Shown: positions 1-7,081 of the stretch, in pieces
How the letters are laid out: every line of letters begins with the position of its first letter
Numbering within the stretch: the first letter of the stretch is position 1
NCBI GenBank assembly: GCA_024275615.1
Contig: JAJRYU010000131.1
Span: 1-8,037 of the forward strand
Direction of reading: 5' to 3'
Length of the DNA stretch: 8,037 bases
Source of the DNA: Planctomycetota bacterium
GTDB lineage: Bacteria; Planctomycetota; GCA-002687715; DRQF01
The notes under the pieces: generated by a model
What the model saw: the letters and a program-made list of their open reading frames with translations, nothing else
Told to the model about the DNA's origin: nothing
Database searches by the model: none
Made by a program: the position numbers and the translations under genes

Positions 1-1096
1 CCATGCTGCCACTGAAATCGAGGACGTAGACGACGTGTTTTGAGGTGGTTTCAACACCGTAAAAACCGGTGCCGCCGCCTCCTTCTTCCTGCCGTTTGGC
101 GGCACCTGGAGTTCCACCCGTGGGATCGCCATCACTCTTGGCAACTTCTCGCCCAGGAGGCGGGTCCGCATTCGTGGTCTCAGTCGGCTCCGCCAAGAGG
201 TAGGCGTTCTTGTCCAGCCATTTCTTCCACAGGTGTTCGTTCTTGCGGAAATTCTCCCCGGTGAGATAGCGCAATGCAACAATGGCGTCCGTCTTGAGTC
301 GCCCATCTTCACGGGCCAAAACCGCGATGAGGAAATCAGCGGCGCGTTTACCCCCGACGGTCTTGAGAACGCGAATGGCCTGAGCGCGTACTTGCCAGAT
401 TTGATCTTCAAGGCAAATGAGAGCCAGGCGCAGGGCTCGCAAACCCTGCCAATTCTCCGCAGCGATAAGAGCACCCAAGCGATCCAAGTCGTCTTTTGAC
501 ACAACAAGCTTGTTCAAGAACAAACCAACACTTGGCGAATCGCAGCTGGTGATAACTCGAAGCATCACCAGTTTGTCTTGAGGGTCGTGGCCCTTTCGGA
601 AGGCCTTGATCATCGTCTTCAGCGCATCTTCTTTTTCTCTTTCCGGGAAGTTCTTGACGATAACAGCCACAGATTTCCTCAGGGCATCCAGAAACTCGGC
701 GATGTCCCCAGACGCTCTTTTCAAGTCCTTCAGCTCAACACGTCGCTCTTCGAGTTCACCGACATTACTTTGATTGACGTTTCCCGGACCTGCCCGTCTC
801 GCTTTACGGATCTTCTGAGAAAGGAACTGAATGCGCTCCTCCACCTCTTTTGTCGTTGCCAATTTCTTTTGGTGGACTTTCGAGGTGATCCGAATCCTGG
901 CGATAACAAAACGCAGCGTTTGACTATCCCCATGTTGCCTGATGGCAACAGCAGCCTTCATCCGAAGGGCGTGACCTTCCGGTGTGTATTTTCTTAAAAT
1001 GACACGACGCAGTGCGCCGAAACTCTGGGCCTCCAGGGTCGTCGTGACGGTCAAGAAGAGAAGCAAAACAAGGGAAACCCGAACGACGGTTTTCAT
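1..1096 (-). CDS. Exported HEAT-repeat / coiled-coil / VWA-domain protein (C-terminus beyond window)
   Basis: The frame opens at an ATG (1094-1096) and stays open for 365 codons to the left edge, so the 3' end is missing. Residues 1-23 form a Sec signal peptide (MKTVVR, then a Leu/Val-rich core) with likely cleavage after LEA, so the product is exported. Residues about 75-145 are charged and helical, probably coiled coil. Residues about 165-285 look like HEAT repeats (QVRAQAIRVLKTVGG, then RLKTDAIVALRYLTG), followed by a Trp-containing HLWKKWLDKN motif. A Pro/Gly-rich linker (about 303-345) leads into VVYVLDFSGSM at 355-365, the first strand and MIDAS metal-binding DxSGS motif of a von Willebrand A domain, cut off there. 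The architecture is familiar from planctomycete proteomes (established knowledge); a role in protein-protein contacts outside the cytoplasm is inference. The ribosome binding site is weak (AGAAAG about 6 bases before ATG). Confidence 0.85.
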   Translation of the reverse strand, partial: MKTVVRVSLVLLLFLTVTTTLEAQSFGALRRVILRKYTPEGHALRMKAAVAIRQHGDSQTLRFVIARIRITSKVHQKKLATTKEVEERIQFLSQKIRKARRAGPGNVNQSNVGELEERRVELKDLKRASGDIAEFLDALRKSVAVIVKNFPEREKEDALKTMIKAFRKGHDPQDKLVMLRVITSCDSPSVGLFLNKLVVSKDDLDRLGALIAAENWQGLRALRLALICLEDQIWQVRAQAIRVLKTVGGKRAADFLIAVLAREDGRLKTDAIVALRYLTGENFRKNEHLWKKWLDKNAYLLAEPTETTNADPPPGREVAKSDGDPTGGTPGAAKRQEEGGGGTGFYGVETTSKHVVYVLDFSGSM

Positions 1097-1118
1097 GTCG
1101 AACTTTCTGTGATGATCG

Positions 1119-1145
1119 AGGAATCGAAACGGACTTTTCGTTCCT
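1119..1145 (-). repeat. Inverted repeat (bulged hairpin) in leader of the HEAT/VWA gene
   Basis: AGGAA and CGAAA (1119-1129, split by an unpaired T at 1124) pair with TTTCGTTCCT (1136-1145), giving a ten-pair stem around a six-base loop. It lies between the stop of the membrane-protein gene (1239) and the start of the HEAT/VWA gene (1096). No run of U follows on the minus transcript, so it is not a classical intrinsic terminator. An mRNA processing or leader structure is possible. Confidence 0.35.
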
Positions 1146-1238
1146 GGGTGATGACCGATTCTAACGACAAGGGGCCGCTTTGGGGAAGAGCAATCGATTT
1201 CAGGAAGAACCGATCCGAGCCAAGATGAGACTAACGCC

Positions 1239-1733
1239 TTAGAACGGCAGGTTTTCCAGGCGTTCAGACGTCACGAAGAGTGTGAGTACAAGGCCCAGAA
1301 TTGCGAAGAAGAGGCAGGCGACAAAGAATGGCAAGGCATTCATACCGCTTATTCCGGCAGTGTTCGAGAATGCGAAAAACGCCGGCAGGTTGACAAGTGC
1401 GGCGATGAATATGCCCGTGGGCGGGCTAGACTCCAGCCTCAAGATGAGATACCCGGTCAAAGCCCCGCACCCCGACATGAAGAGCGTAGGCAAGAAACCC
1501 AAAGGAGCTTGGGAGTACAAGATCAAAACATTGAGAATGGCACCGACATAGATAACCTTCTTTTTGTGTCGGCGCGTGTGACTCTCGCGGATATCCTTGT
1601 CAACACCGAGGCGGTCATTTTTGTCGTTGATCTCGTCTTGGAACCACAAAGGGAGTTCCTCGAAACTTGGTGGTGAGACTTCGCCTTCAACCACCATGTT
1701 CTCCTGATCAGATTGGCCATTGCTCGAGTCCAT
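1239..1733 (-). CDS. Small membrane protein, four predicted transmembrane helices, function unknown
   Basis: This is a 164-residue product of no family I recognise. The first 58 residues are hydrophilic, acidic and then basic (the segment ends RRHKKK), which suggests a cytoplasmic N-terminus under the positive-inside rule. Four hydrophobic segments follow at about 60-75, 77-99, 106-122 and 133-155, leaving a short SERLENLPF tail. The start is uncertain. ATG 1733 is used here but has no clear ribosome binding site. An in-frame ATG at 1697 (residue 13) has AGGAG only three bases upstream. The frame also extends to a TTG at 1880, but that extra stretch looks non-coding in composition and contains an inverted repeat. 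The gene lies 142 bases upstream of the HEAT/VWA gene and 166 bases downstream of the FG-GAP gene. Membrane topology is sequence-based; any function would be a guess. Confidence 0.7.
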   Translation of the reverse strand: MDSSNGQSDQENMVVEGEVSPPSFEELPLWFQDEINDKNDRLGVDKDIRESHTRRHKKKVIYVGAILNVLILYSQAPLGFLPTLFMSGCGALTGYLILRLESSPPTGIFIAALVNLPAFFAFSNTAGISGMNALPFFVACLFFAILGLVLTLFVTSERLENLPF

Positions 1734-1831
1734 GCCAAATCTATCGGCTTTCGAATTGAAACAACTGTTTGAAAAGGAAGGAACGTAAGCTGATCTATTC
1801 CCTTGGGGCGATATTAGAACTGGCAGCAAGA

Positions 1832-1867
1832 CCGAACCCCTAACGAGCAAGCCTCGCTGGAGTTCGG
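1832..1867 (-). repeat. Imperfect inverted repeat between FG-GAP and membrane-protein genes
   Basis: CCGAAC (1832-1837) is the exact reverse complement of GTTCGG (1862-1867). After one mismatch, CC (1839-1840) can pair with GG (1859-1860), and a small CGAG/CTCG stem fits inside. It sits 33 bases past the FG-GAP stop on the minus strand and about 100 bases before the membrane-protein start. It has no U-run, so a rho-independent terminator is unlikely. Confidence 0.25.
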
Positions 1868-1899
1868 AATCCTGAATCAAGAACCGATCAGCATCCTTC

Positions 1900-3609
1900 T
1901 CACCGGATTTCCAGGAGTATGGCGTTGGTGATCGTCACTGACGCATTCAGAGCACTCACCGAAACACCTTGCAGGGAAATCGGCCCAGGAAATACAACTC
2001 CGAAGGGAGCAGCAATCCCAAAAGGTGCCGGGCCCAAGGTCATGAGCGCCGCTGGATCAAAACCAGTGGAATCAGCAAGAGTGAAAAGTAAAGGGCTTCC
2101 AGGAATAGCTGGCCTGGGCGGAAAGACGAAATCGCCGAATGCTGAACTATAAACAGTGTTGGGTGTGGCCTCACCAATCATGCCGAAAATGATCGGCAGG
2201 GTAGGGCCGGCGATTGCTGGATCAGCATCAAAGTTGATGACAAAGGGCTGACCGACGCTTCGAACGAGACGACGGGAGGGCAGCCCGGCGTTGCCATCAA
2301 TTTGTAGCAAATCAACAGACCCAGGCTGATTGCCTGCAGCCAGGAGCGAAATGGGCTGCGCTAGAGAAACCCGGTTTAGTTCTCCTCCCACCCCAGAGGC
2401 CTTCAGACTGCCTGCCAACATGTCTTCGAAACCATCCCCGTCAACATCCTGTACGACCGCGATATCCGTAAAACGAGGGCCGAAACCAGGCACTCCGACT
2501 TGCGCCATAAGACGAAGGGTCGCCGAAGAATAAATGTCGATCTCTTGCAATGAGGGGCTTGAAGAAACGCTACTGACAATCGCCACGTCACGCTTGCCAT
2601 CGCCATCCTGATCAGCGATCGACGTTGATACAAGGACCGGATATGTGCCAGATGGGATCATCGGCGCCGACAGGGTGGTTGAACCGTTCGCTCCCGAGAA
2701 AAGATGAAGGACTAACCCTGAAGAAGAACGGGAGGCAACGGTAAAATCATTGGTGCCATCTCCATCGATGTCATCAACAACGATTGGCATCCGTCCCATG
2801 TTTGTGTTGAGCGGAGTGCCCGATACCTGATAAATTCGCGTGTTGGCAATCATGTCGTAGACGCCGAACTCTCCCAGATAAGTAGTTCCAGATGGTCCCG
2901 TCATGGGCTGAGAGTCGTAGGAGGCAACCAAGACTTCGTCAACACCATCTCCCGTCAAATCATCCAAGAAATGCGCGTGGCGGCCAAAACCGGCGATAGT
3001 TGGGTCTGACAACGTGCTTGCTAGACTACCACTTCCTCCGTTGAAGAGGTGGACAACACCAGCCGCCGCAAAAGATGCCGGAGTACCAAATGACGTACAA
3101 AGAATCTCGCTCTTGCCATCTCCGTTCACATCCTTGAGCTCAAGACCAACGCCGAAGTAACCGATGGGTGGCCCACTTGGCGCTGGGATAGTGCCAAGGA
3201 GAGCGCCGCTCGTCGCGTCAAAGATGACCAAACGCATGAGCCCGCCCGACCCAACAGAAATAACGATATCCTTGGTGCCGTTGCCATCAAAGTCGCCCGT
3301 GCCGACGGCTACACCGAAATCTCCACTCGTACCAGGTCCAAAAAAGCTGCTGATCACAGTTTGGTTGACGCTGGACATGATGCGAACACTTCCTCTTTGA
3401 GTCAGTGCTGCATTCCATTCGTACATGTCCACGGCGACGTAGTCTTCGAAACCATCGCCATCGACGTCGTCCAAGCTAGCACATTGAATACGGGAGAAAC
3501 CAGGATGCACTGCCCGCTGAAGATCCTGATTGGCCGAGGCCGTACTCGAACTACTGACACACAAAAAGACGACTATGGCATTTACAATGCCTCTCCTCAA
3601 TAAACACAT
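1900..3609 (-). CDS. Exported FG-GAP/VCBS repeat (integrin-alpha-like beta-propeller) protein
   Basis: The product has 569 residues. The start is ATG 3609, preceded by GGAG with eight bases of spacing; the frame extends to a TTG at 3699, but the extension precedes the signal peptide. Residues 1-26 are a Sec signal peptide (MCLLRRG, hydrophobic core, cleavage near TASA). Seven FG-GAP/VCBS repeats carry calcium-loop motifs: DVDGDG (48-53), DFDGNG (106-111), DVNGDG (160-165), DDLTGDG (216-222), DIDGDG (280-285), DQDGDG (333-338) and DVDGDG (388-393). Seven is the number needed for a closed integrin-alpha-type propeller. A region of about 140 residues (about 430-569), rich in Pro, Gly and Phe and ending TITNAILLEIR, follows. 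I cannot assign it; it may be a beta-sandwich. By analogy the protein binds calcium and a protein or carbohydrate partner outside the cell or in the periplasm. The ligand is unknown. Confidence 0.9.
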   Translation of the reverse strand: MCLLRRGIVNAIVVFLCVSSSSTASANQDLQRAVHPGFSRIQCASLDDVDGDGFEDYVAVDMYEWNAALTQRGSVRIMSSVNQTVISSFFGPGTSGDFGVAVGTGDFDGNGTKDIVISVGSGGLMRLVIFDATSGALLGTIPAPSGPPIGYFGVGLELKDVNGDGKSEILCTSFGTPASFAAAGVVHLFNGGSGSLASTLSDPTIAGFGRHAHFLDDLTGDGVDEVLVASYDSQPMTGPSGTTYLGEFGVYDMIANTRIYQVSGTPLNTNMGRMPIVVDDIDGDGTNDFTVASRSSSGLVLHLFSGANGSTTLSAPMIPSGTYPVLVSTSIADQDGDGKRDVAIVSSVSSSPSLQEIDIYSSATLRLMAQVGVPGFGPRFTDIAVVQDVDGDGFEDMLAGSLKASGVGGELNRVSLAQPISLLAAGNQPGSVDLLQIDGNAGLPSRRLVRSVGQPFVINFDADPAIAGPTLPIIFGMIGEATPNTVYSSAFGDFVFPPRPAIPGSPLLFTLADSTGFDPAALMTLGPAPFGIAAPFGVVFPGPISLQGVSVSALNASVTITNAILLEIR

Positions 3610-3683
3610 GATTTGCTCTCCACTGTCAAAATGATCCAACGAGCAAAGGGGTGATACTGGGGAAAAAGCAACTCCTGTGCCAG

Positions 3684-3726
3684 ACACGGATTCATTCAAA
3701 CCGCCAGTTTGCCGCTCAATCCGTGT
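3684..3726 (-). repeat. Nested inverted repeat in leader of the FG-GAP gene
   Basis: ACACGGATT (3684-3692) is a perfect reverse complement of AATCCGTGT (3718-3726). Inside it, CAAAC (3697-3701) pairs with GTTTG (3707-3711) around the loop CGCCA. The result is a two-stem hairpin 75 bases before the FG-GAP start and 79 bases after the peptidase stop. On the minus transcript a short CTTTTTCC tract lies about 15 bases further on, too distant for a textbook terminator. It could be an attenuator, a processing site or an mRNA-end structure. Confidence 0.4.
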
Positions 3727-3804
3727 GCAAGGAGGGAAGAAAGCAGACTTGCGTTACTCAATAGAAACGTCGAGAAGGGGGCGTTCAGGCTTGTGGGTTA
3801 ATCA

Positions 3805-5934
3805 CTATTTCTTGCGCAGTCCTGTGAGGAAAGATTCCATTTCGGTTTTCATGGCGGCCATATTGAGTTGACCAAAAACTTCTTCGATGGCTTGCTTCTT
3901 CGGCACATGACTCTTCAGTTTCTCCTGGAGAGAGAGCAAGATTTTCTTGTTCGCTGCCGTGGAGTGGCGAAGAAAATAGACCAAGGCCCAGCCCCGAGCG
4001 TAATTGTAGGGCGCGTTGCCATAGAAATCGCGATAGCTGATACGAACGAATTTGCTGAGACTGCCAACCCCGCCCTTGAGTTGGTCAAGGTGGTCTTTCC
4101 TGATCGGCGTGTTGGTCCATTTTCCGCTTGTTGCGGTTTCATAGTATTCGGCAGTCCCTTCGTTGAGCCAGTTGGGCATCTCACCAGTAATACTGTCGAC
4201 GAATTGGTGAAAGCCTTCGTGTTGCACAGTCTTCAACATACTCTTGCGATCAGGCAAGTTCCAAATCAATAGCTGCTTAAGGAGAGGGAAGTAGAGCCCC
4301 GCTGTGTGTGTCGAAGGGGCGCCAATCAAGCTGCGCACGTATCCATGATAGCCGGCTTCTCCAGAAAAAATGTATACCTTGAAACGACGCTCTTCGCCCT
4401 TCTTGACTCGACCCATGTAGGCCGAATACGCCAAGTAGGCTGTCTCTAAGGTCTTGGTGGCAGCTTGGGCCGTGCTCTTATCAATGTCGGTGTGGACCTC
4501 GTAGTGGCGAGATTTGGAGACAAAAACTCGTTCCCAACGGGGGCCATGCTTGGCGCGAAAAAGCATCTCTTCCAGGCCCTTGATCCGACGAGAGCGATGG
4601 CCGTGGGCCGCAGCATCTTTGAGGACGTCTCCGGCTTCGGCAAGTTGATAGTCGGTAAGCAAGAGCCTAGCGAGCTCGGCATAGGGATAGGCTTCTCCGG
4701 GATAGCTCTTGACCAGCGCGCGCCAGGCGGAACGGGACTCCTTGCGCCGCAGAAGTGCCGCTAGGGACTCGGCGCGAATGACACCGGCATCGAAAAAGGT
4801 CGCATCTAATGCCAAGACAACATCGGCCTCCCGCAAAGCGTCCGCTGGCTGGTTCAACCGGCTGTTGCAGAGAGCTAAAAACCAGTGGCGTGTGACCAAG
4901 GGAAAAGACGGAGGCAGATCGTTGACTGCCTTGAGAGCCGAGCTCCAATCCCCCACCTTACTCCAGCGATAAATCCTCTTGAGATCATTCCTCTGGCGAA
5001 TGTCGAGTTTTCCGGGATAGACCCGGGTGGCCTTGTTCCCAGCAACGGCGACTGGCACGGCTTCACTCAAGAGCCAGGGCGGTGCGACTTGTTTCAGCTT
5101 GAAGTCTGACTTGAATCGGGCCAAGTCTTCTTGGCGCCGTTTGTCAATAAGCCCTTTGATCCAGGAAGGCTCAACTGTTCCTGACAAAGTGATCTTTTCG
5201 ATAGCGGAGTTGCGGTCAATACCCCAATAACCCCAGTACCCCCGCTTCTTCTTAGCGGCCAAAAAACCACGATTGTTGTAGGCCACGTTAATGCCACCAG
5301 CACTAACTTTGATCTTCAGGATACACTTCTTGCCGCCCTTAACAGGGGACATCTCCTTGACGTCAACATCCTGCCAACCACCACCTTTGTTGCGGCGAAT
5401 TCTGGCGGGGTACCAAGCGTCGCCTTCTTGATCGCATCCAAAAATCACCGCGTATCCAAGTTTGTTGGTGCTATCCACAAGGGCACTCAATGTTTTGCCC
5501 TTGGGATGCCGACTGCCAGAAAAAATGATGGTTGTCGGTCCAACAAGTTTGGCAGGGTGGACACGCATCGCGCCACCTTTCTCAAAATCACGCAGGTTCT
5601 CGGTATAGACAATCTTGATCTTGCCTTTGCGAGGATCGTAAGACACGAGATCGCCGGAGACGACGTCCTTGGGTTTGGCGTCGGGATACTCGCTGTGAAA
5701 AGCGCAACGCTCTAGGTACTCAAGAAGCTCGCGACGTTTGGCCATGAGGTAGGGTGCCGTGGCGTGTTCCTTGAGGACGGTGTCGAGCAACTTCTGTACT
5801 TTTGACCACTGCGCTCTCTTCGCCTTTTTTTGAATCTTTGTGAATGTGCGATCAAACTTCTCCGCATCTTCTTGAGCGAAAATGGGCAGAGAAATCCACA
5901 GGCAAAGAACGATCAAAACAAGTTTGCGTGACAT
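3805..5934 (-). CDS. Exported HExxH metallopeptidase (gluzincin, peptidase-MA/DUF1570-like) with lectin-like and TPR regions
   Basis: The product has 709 residues. The start is ATG 5934, with GAGAGA six bases upstream, followed by a Sec signal peptide (1-20, cleavage after PIFA). A helical stretch (about 25-75) comes first. Residues about 98-258 resemble a concanavalin-like beta-sandwich: they end in a GYWGYWGID strand, then ITLSGTVEPSWIKGL, as in LamG/DUF1080-type modules (tentative). TPR-like helices occupy about 315-460. The catalytic domain (about 468-709) has HEGFH at 572-576, the zinc-binding HExxH, and WLNEGTAEYYE at 589-599, whose E592 is the probable third zinc ligand. PYNYARGWALVYFL at 642-655 is the conserved helix usual after this motif. 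All expected catalytic residues are present, so an active zinc peptidase is likely. Its substrate is unknown. Export and the lectin-like module suggest action on extracellular or envelope material. Confidence 0.88.
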   Translation of the reverse strand: MSRKLVLIVLCLWISLPIFAQEDAEKFDRTFTKIQKKAKRAQWSKVQKLLDTVLKEHATAPYLMAKRRELLEYLERCAFHSEYPDAKPKDVVSGDLVSYDPRKGKIKIVYTENLRDFEKGGAMRVHPAKLVGPTTIIFSGSRHPKGKTLSALVDSTNKLGYAVIFGCDQEGDAWYPARIRRNKGGGWQDVDVKEMSPVKGGKKCILKIKVSAGGINVAYNNRGFLAAKKKRGYWGYWGIDRNSAIEKITLSGTVEPSWIKGLIDKRRQEDLARFKSDFKLKQVAPPWLLSEAVPVAVAGNKATRVYPGKLDIRQRNDLKRIYRWSKVGDWSSALKAVNDLPPSFPLVTRHWFLALCNSRLNQPADALREADVVLALDATFFDAGVIRAESLAALLRRKESRSAWRALVKSYPGEAYPYAELARLLLTDYQLAEAGDVLKDAAAHGHRSRRIKGLEEMLFRAKHGPRWERVFVSKSRHYEVHTDIDKSTAQAATKTLETAYLAYSAYMGRVKKGEERRFKVYIFSGEAGYHGYVRSLIGAPSTHTAGLYFPLLKQLLIWNLPDRKSMLKTVQHEGFHQFVDSITGEMPNWLNEGTAEYYETATSGKWTNTPIRKDHLDQLKGGVGSLSKFVRISYRDFYGNAPYNYARGWALVYFLRHSTAANKKILLSLQEKLKSHVPKKQAIEEVFGQLNMAAMKTEMESFLTGLRKK

Positions 5935-5939
5935 AGGGT

Positions 5940-5962
5940 ATCTCTCAAGACGACTGAGAGAT
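5940..5962 (-). promoter_or_regulatory. Leader hairpin overlapping the ribosome binding site of the peptidase gene
   Basis: ATCTCTCA (5940-5947) is a perfect reverse complement of TGAGAGAT (5955-5962), with a seven-base loop. On the minus transcript the 3' arm of the stem is UGAGAGAU, which contains the only Shine-Dalgarno-like sequence (GAGAG). It ends five bases before the AUG at 5934. Folding would hide the ribosome binding site, so translation could depend on melting, a ligand, a protein or a small RNA. The pairing is seen directly; regulation is inferred. Confidence 0.45.
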
Positions 5963-6057
5963 TCATCCTATCTGGGCGCAGCTCCGGTGTCATCAAACTA
6001 TGGCAATCTTTGTTGAAATGATTGGAGAATCCCAGCGCAAACACCTACGTCCGCAAA

Positions 6058-6070
6058 GGTTAGACTAACC
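6058..6070. promoter_or_regulatory. Short palindrome, possible operator upstream of the peptidase gene
   Basis: GGTTAG-A-CTAACC is a perfect 13-base dyad in the 253-base spacer between the methyltransferase stop (6188) and the peptidase start (5934). It is the right size for a dimeric regulator site or a tiny hairpin, but it has only one base at the centre and no second copy that I can see. The rest of this spacer shows no convincing gene. Confidence 0.2.
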
Positions 6071-6187
6071 GATCGTCATTGCGAAACCGGTCAGTGGGAG
6101 TTAGCCAAGGACGCCGGAAAGATTGCCTCCCGACCTGGTATGAAGGTTGGCATCGTTCTTGCGCCATGTGATGAGGTTGAGCCGCGG

Positions 6188-6961
6188 TTATCTTCTTTGC
6201 AGAACGACTTGGTAGGCGTTGGCCAGAAAGAGAAACACCGGGCGCTTCGACCCTGGCATCTTTAGAAAATCGCAACGATCCAGTAGGGATTCCAACCACC
6301 CAAGACCCAGAGGAAAAAGGTAGAGGCCGACTGTTTCGATGTGCACAAATCCTGCCGTGCTCGCCTCGGCCCGGAGCACACCGACACTTCTTCGGACCGC
6401 ATGTTTTTGTGGACGCCATTGGCCTTTTCGCCACGCTCTTAGTGTGCCAAGAATTGAGGCTGCGACGGCATGAAACGACCAACGGTTTAGCGTGATGATG
6501 TAGGCCATCGCCCCTGGCTCCAGGACTCGACTCATTTCGCTGAGGGCACAATCGATAGTACTTAGATGCTGGAGAACACCAACATTGACCAAACCGCCGA
6601 ACTGCTGATCGCGAAAGGGCAACGCATTGAGGTCCGCCGCACAAAGCGGTACGTCTGCGGTGACTTCTTGGGCACGTTTCAGCATACCCAAAGAAAAGTC
6701 CGCTCCGATTGGTTGATAACCCATCTGTTTGAGGGTGTCACAGTAGATACCTGTGCCGCACCCAAGATCGACAATCTTCGCCCGACTTTGTGGTGGGTGG
6801 CGCTCGACGCAGAGACTGATAGCGCGCATCCGGCGGGCCAAACCATGTTCGGACCAACCGGAAACCGTGGCTTCGCTCCCGCCCCGAGCTGCGAATCTGT
6901 CAAAACGAGCGCGCCAGTCTGCCTCGAAGTCTCGCTTTGGCTTTTTGTCGAAACCGGTCAT
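6188..6961 (-). CDS. Class I SAM-dependent methyltransferase, substrate unknown
   Basis: The product has 257 residues, cytoplasmic, with no signal peptide. Motif I, the SAM-binding glycine loop, is IVDLGCGTGIY at 63-73. The acidic residue contacting the ribose is D88 in GADFS. The motif around 108-116 (AADLNALPF) and VGVLQHL at 127-133 complete the Methyltransf_11/UbiE-type Rossmann core. The N-terminal segment (FEADWRARFDRFA, then SGWSEHGLARRMR) resembles the cap seen in methyltransferases encoded near glycan or lipid biosynthesis genes (recollection of the family, unverified). The C-terminal 90 residues are less conserved and probably bind the substrate. Start: ATG 6961, with a weak GTGAG upstream; the frame continues to a TTG at 7006, which would add 15 hydrophobic residues. 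It is divergent from the CheC-like gene and followed by a 253-base spacer, so a functional link to the peptidase is not shown. Confidence 0.88.
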   Translation of the reverse strand: MTGFDKKPKRDFEADWRARFDRFAARGGSEATVSGWSEHGLARRMRAISLCVERHPPQSRAKIVDLGCGTGIYCDTLKQMGYQPIGADFSLGMLKRAQEVTADVPLCAADLNALPFRDQQFGGLVNVGVLQHLSTIDCALSEMSRVLEPGAMAYIITLNRWSFHAVAASILGTLRAWRKGQWRPQKHAVRRSVGVLRAEASTAGFVHIETVGLYLFPLGLGWLESLLDRCDFLKMPGSKRPVFLFLANAYQVVLQRR

Positions 6962-7081
6962 GAAACTCACATAATCCCACAAGAACAACCGATATAGTAA
7001 AAGCAAAGATGCGGGCTTTTGTCATATCCACTGTGGCTCAGCTCCTATCCCCTTGAATTGCAAGAACTTGGAACTGACTCC
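6962..7081. promoter_or_regulatory. Divergent intergenic region with a candidate plus-strand promoter
   Basis: The methyltransferase and the CheC-like gene diverge from this 120-base spacer, so promoters for both probably lie here. On the plus strand TTGTCA (7019-7024) matches the sigma-70 -35 consensus at five of six bases. The best -10 at 18 bases, TCCTAT (7043-7048), matches only three of six. No sigma-28 or sigma-54 flagellar promoter is visible. The call rests mostly on gene arrangement. Confidence 0.3.

Noticed and set aside
578..997. Plus-strand open frame of 139 codons
   Set aside because: It lies antisense to the HEAT/coiled-coil part of the left-edge gene, which has a signal peptide, repeats and a VWA motif. 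The plus frame has no recognisable features.
3610..3699. Longer TTG-started N-terminus for the FG-GAP protein
   Set aside because: It would put 30 non-hydrophobic residues in front of a good signal peptide. ATG 3609 has a proper ribosome binding site, and part of the extension lies in the inverted repeat.
3868..4272. Plus-strand open frame of 134 codons
   Set aside because: It is antisense to the metallopeptidase catalytic domain, including HEGFH, so it is a shadow.
5963..6057. Possible promoter for the peptidase gene (minus-strand TTGATG with TAGGAT)
   Set aside because: The two hexamers are about 20 bases apart and each matches only four of six consensus bases, which is too weak to annotate.
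6060..6644. Open minus-strand frame of 194 codons overlapping the methyltransferase
   Set aside because: It overlaps the methyltransferase in another frame, is rich in Arg, Ser and Cys with no domain pattern, and is explained as a shadow of a well-supported gene.
6082..6960. Twelve-base direct repeat CGAAACCGGTCA at 6082-6093 and 6949-6960 flanking the methyltransferase gene
   Set aside because: One copy lies in coding sequence, and a 12-base repeat is expected about once or twice by chance in 8 kb. There are no inverted ends or mobile genes, so it is not evidence of transfer.
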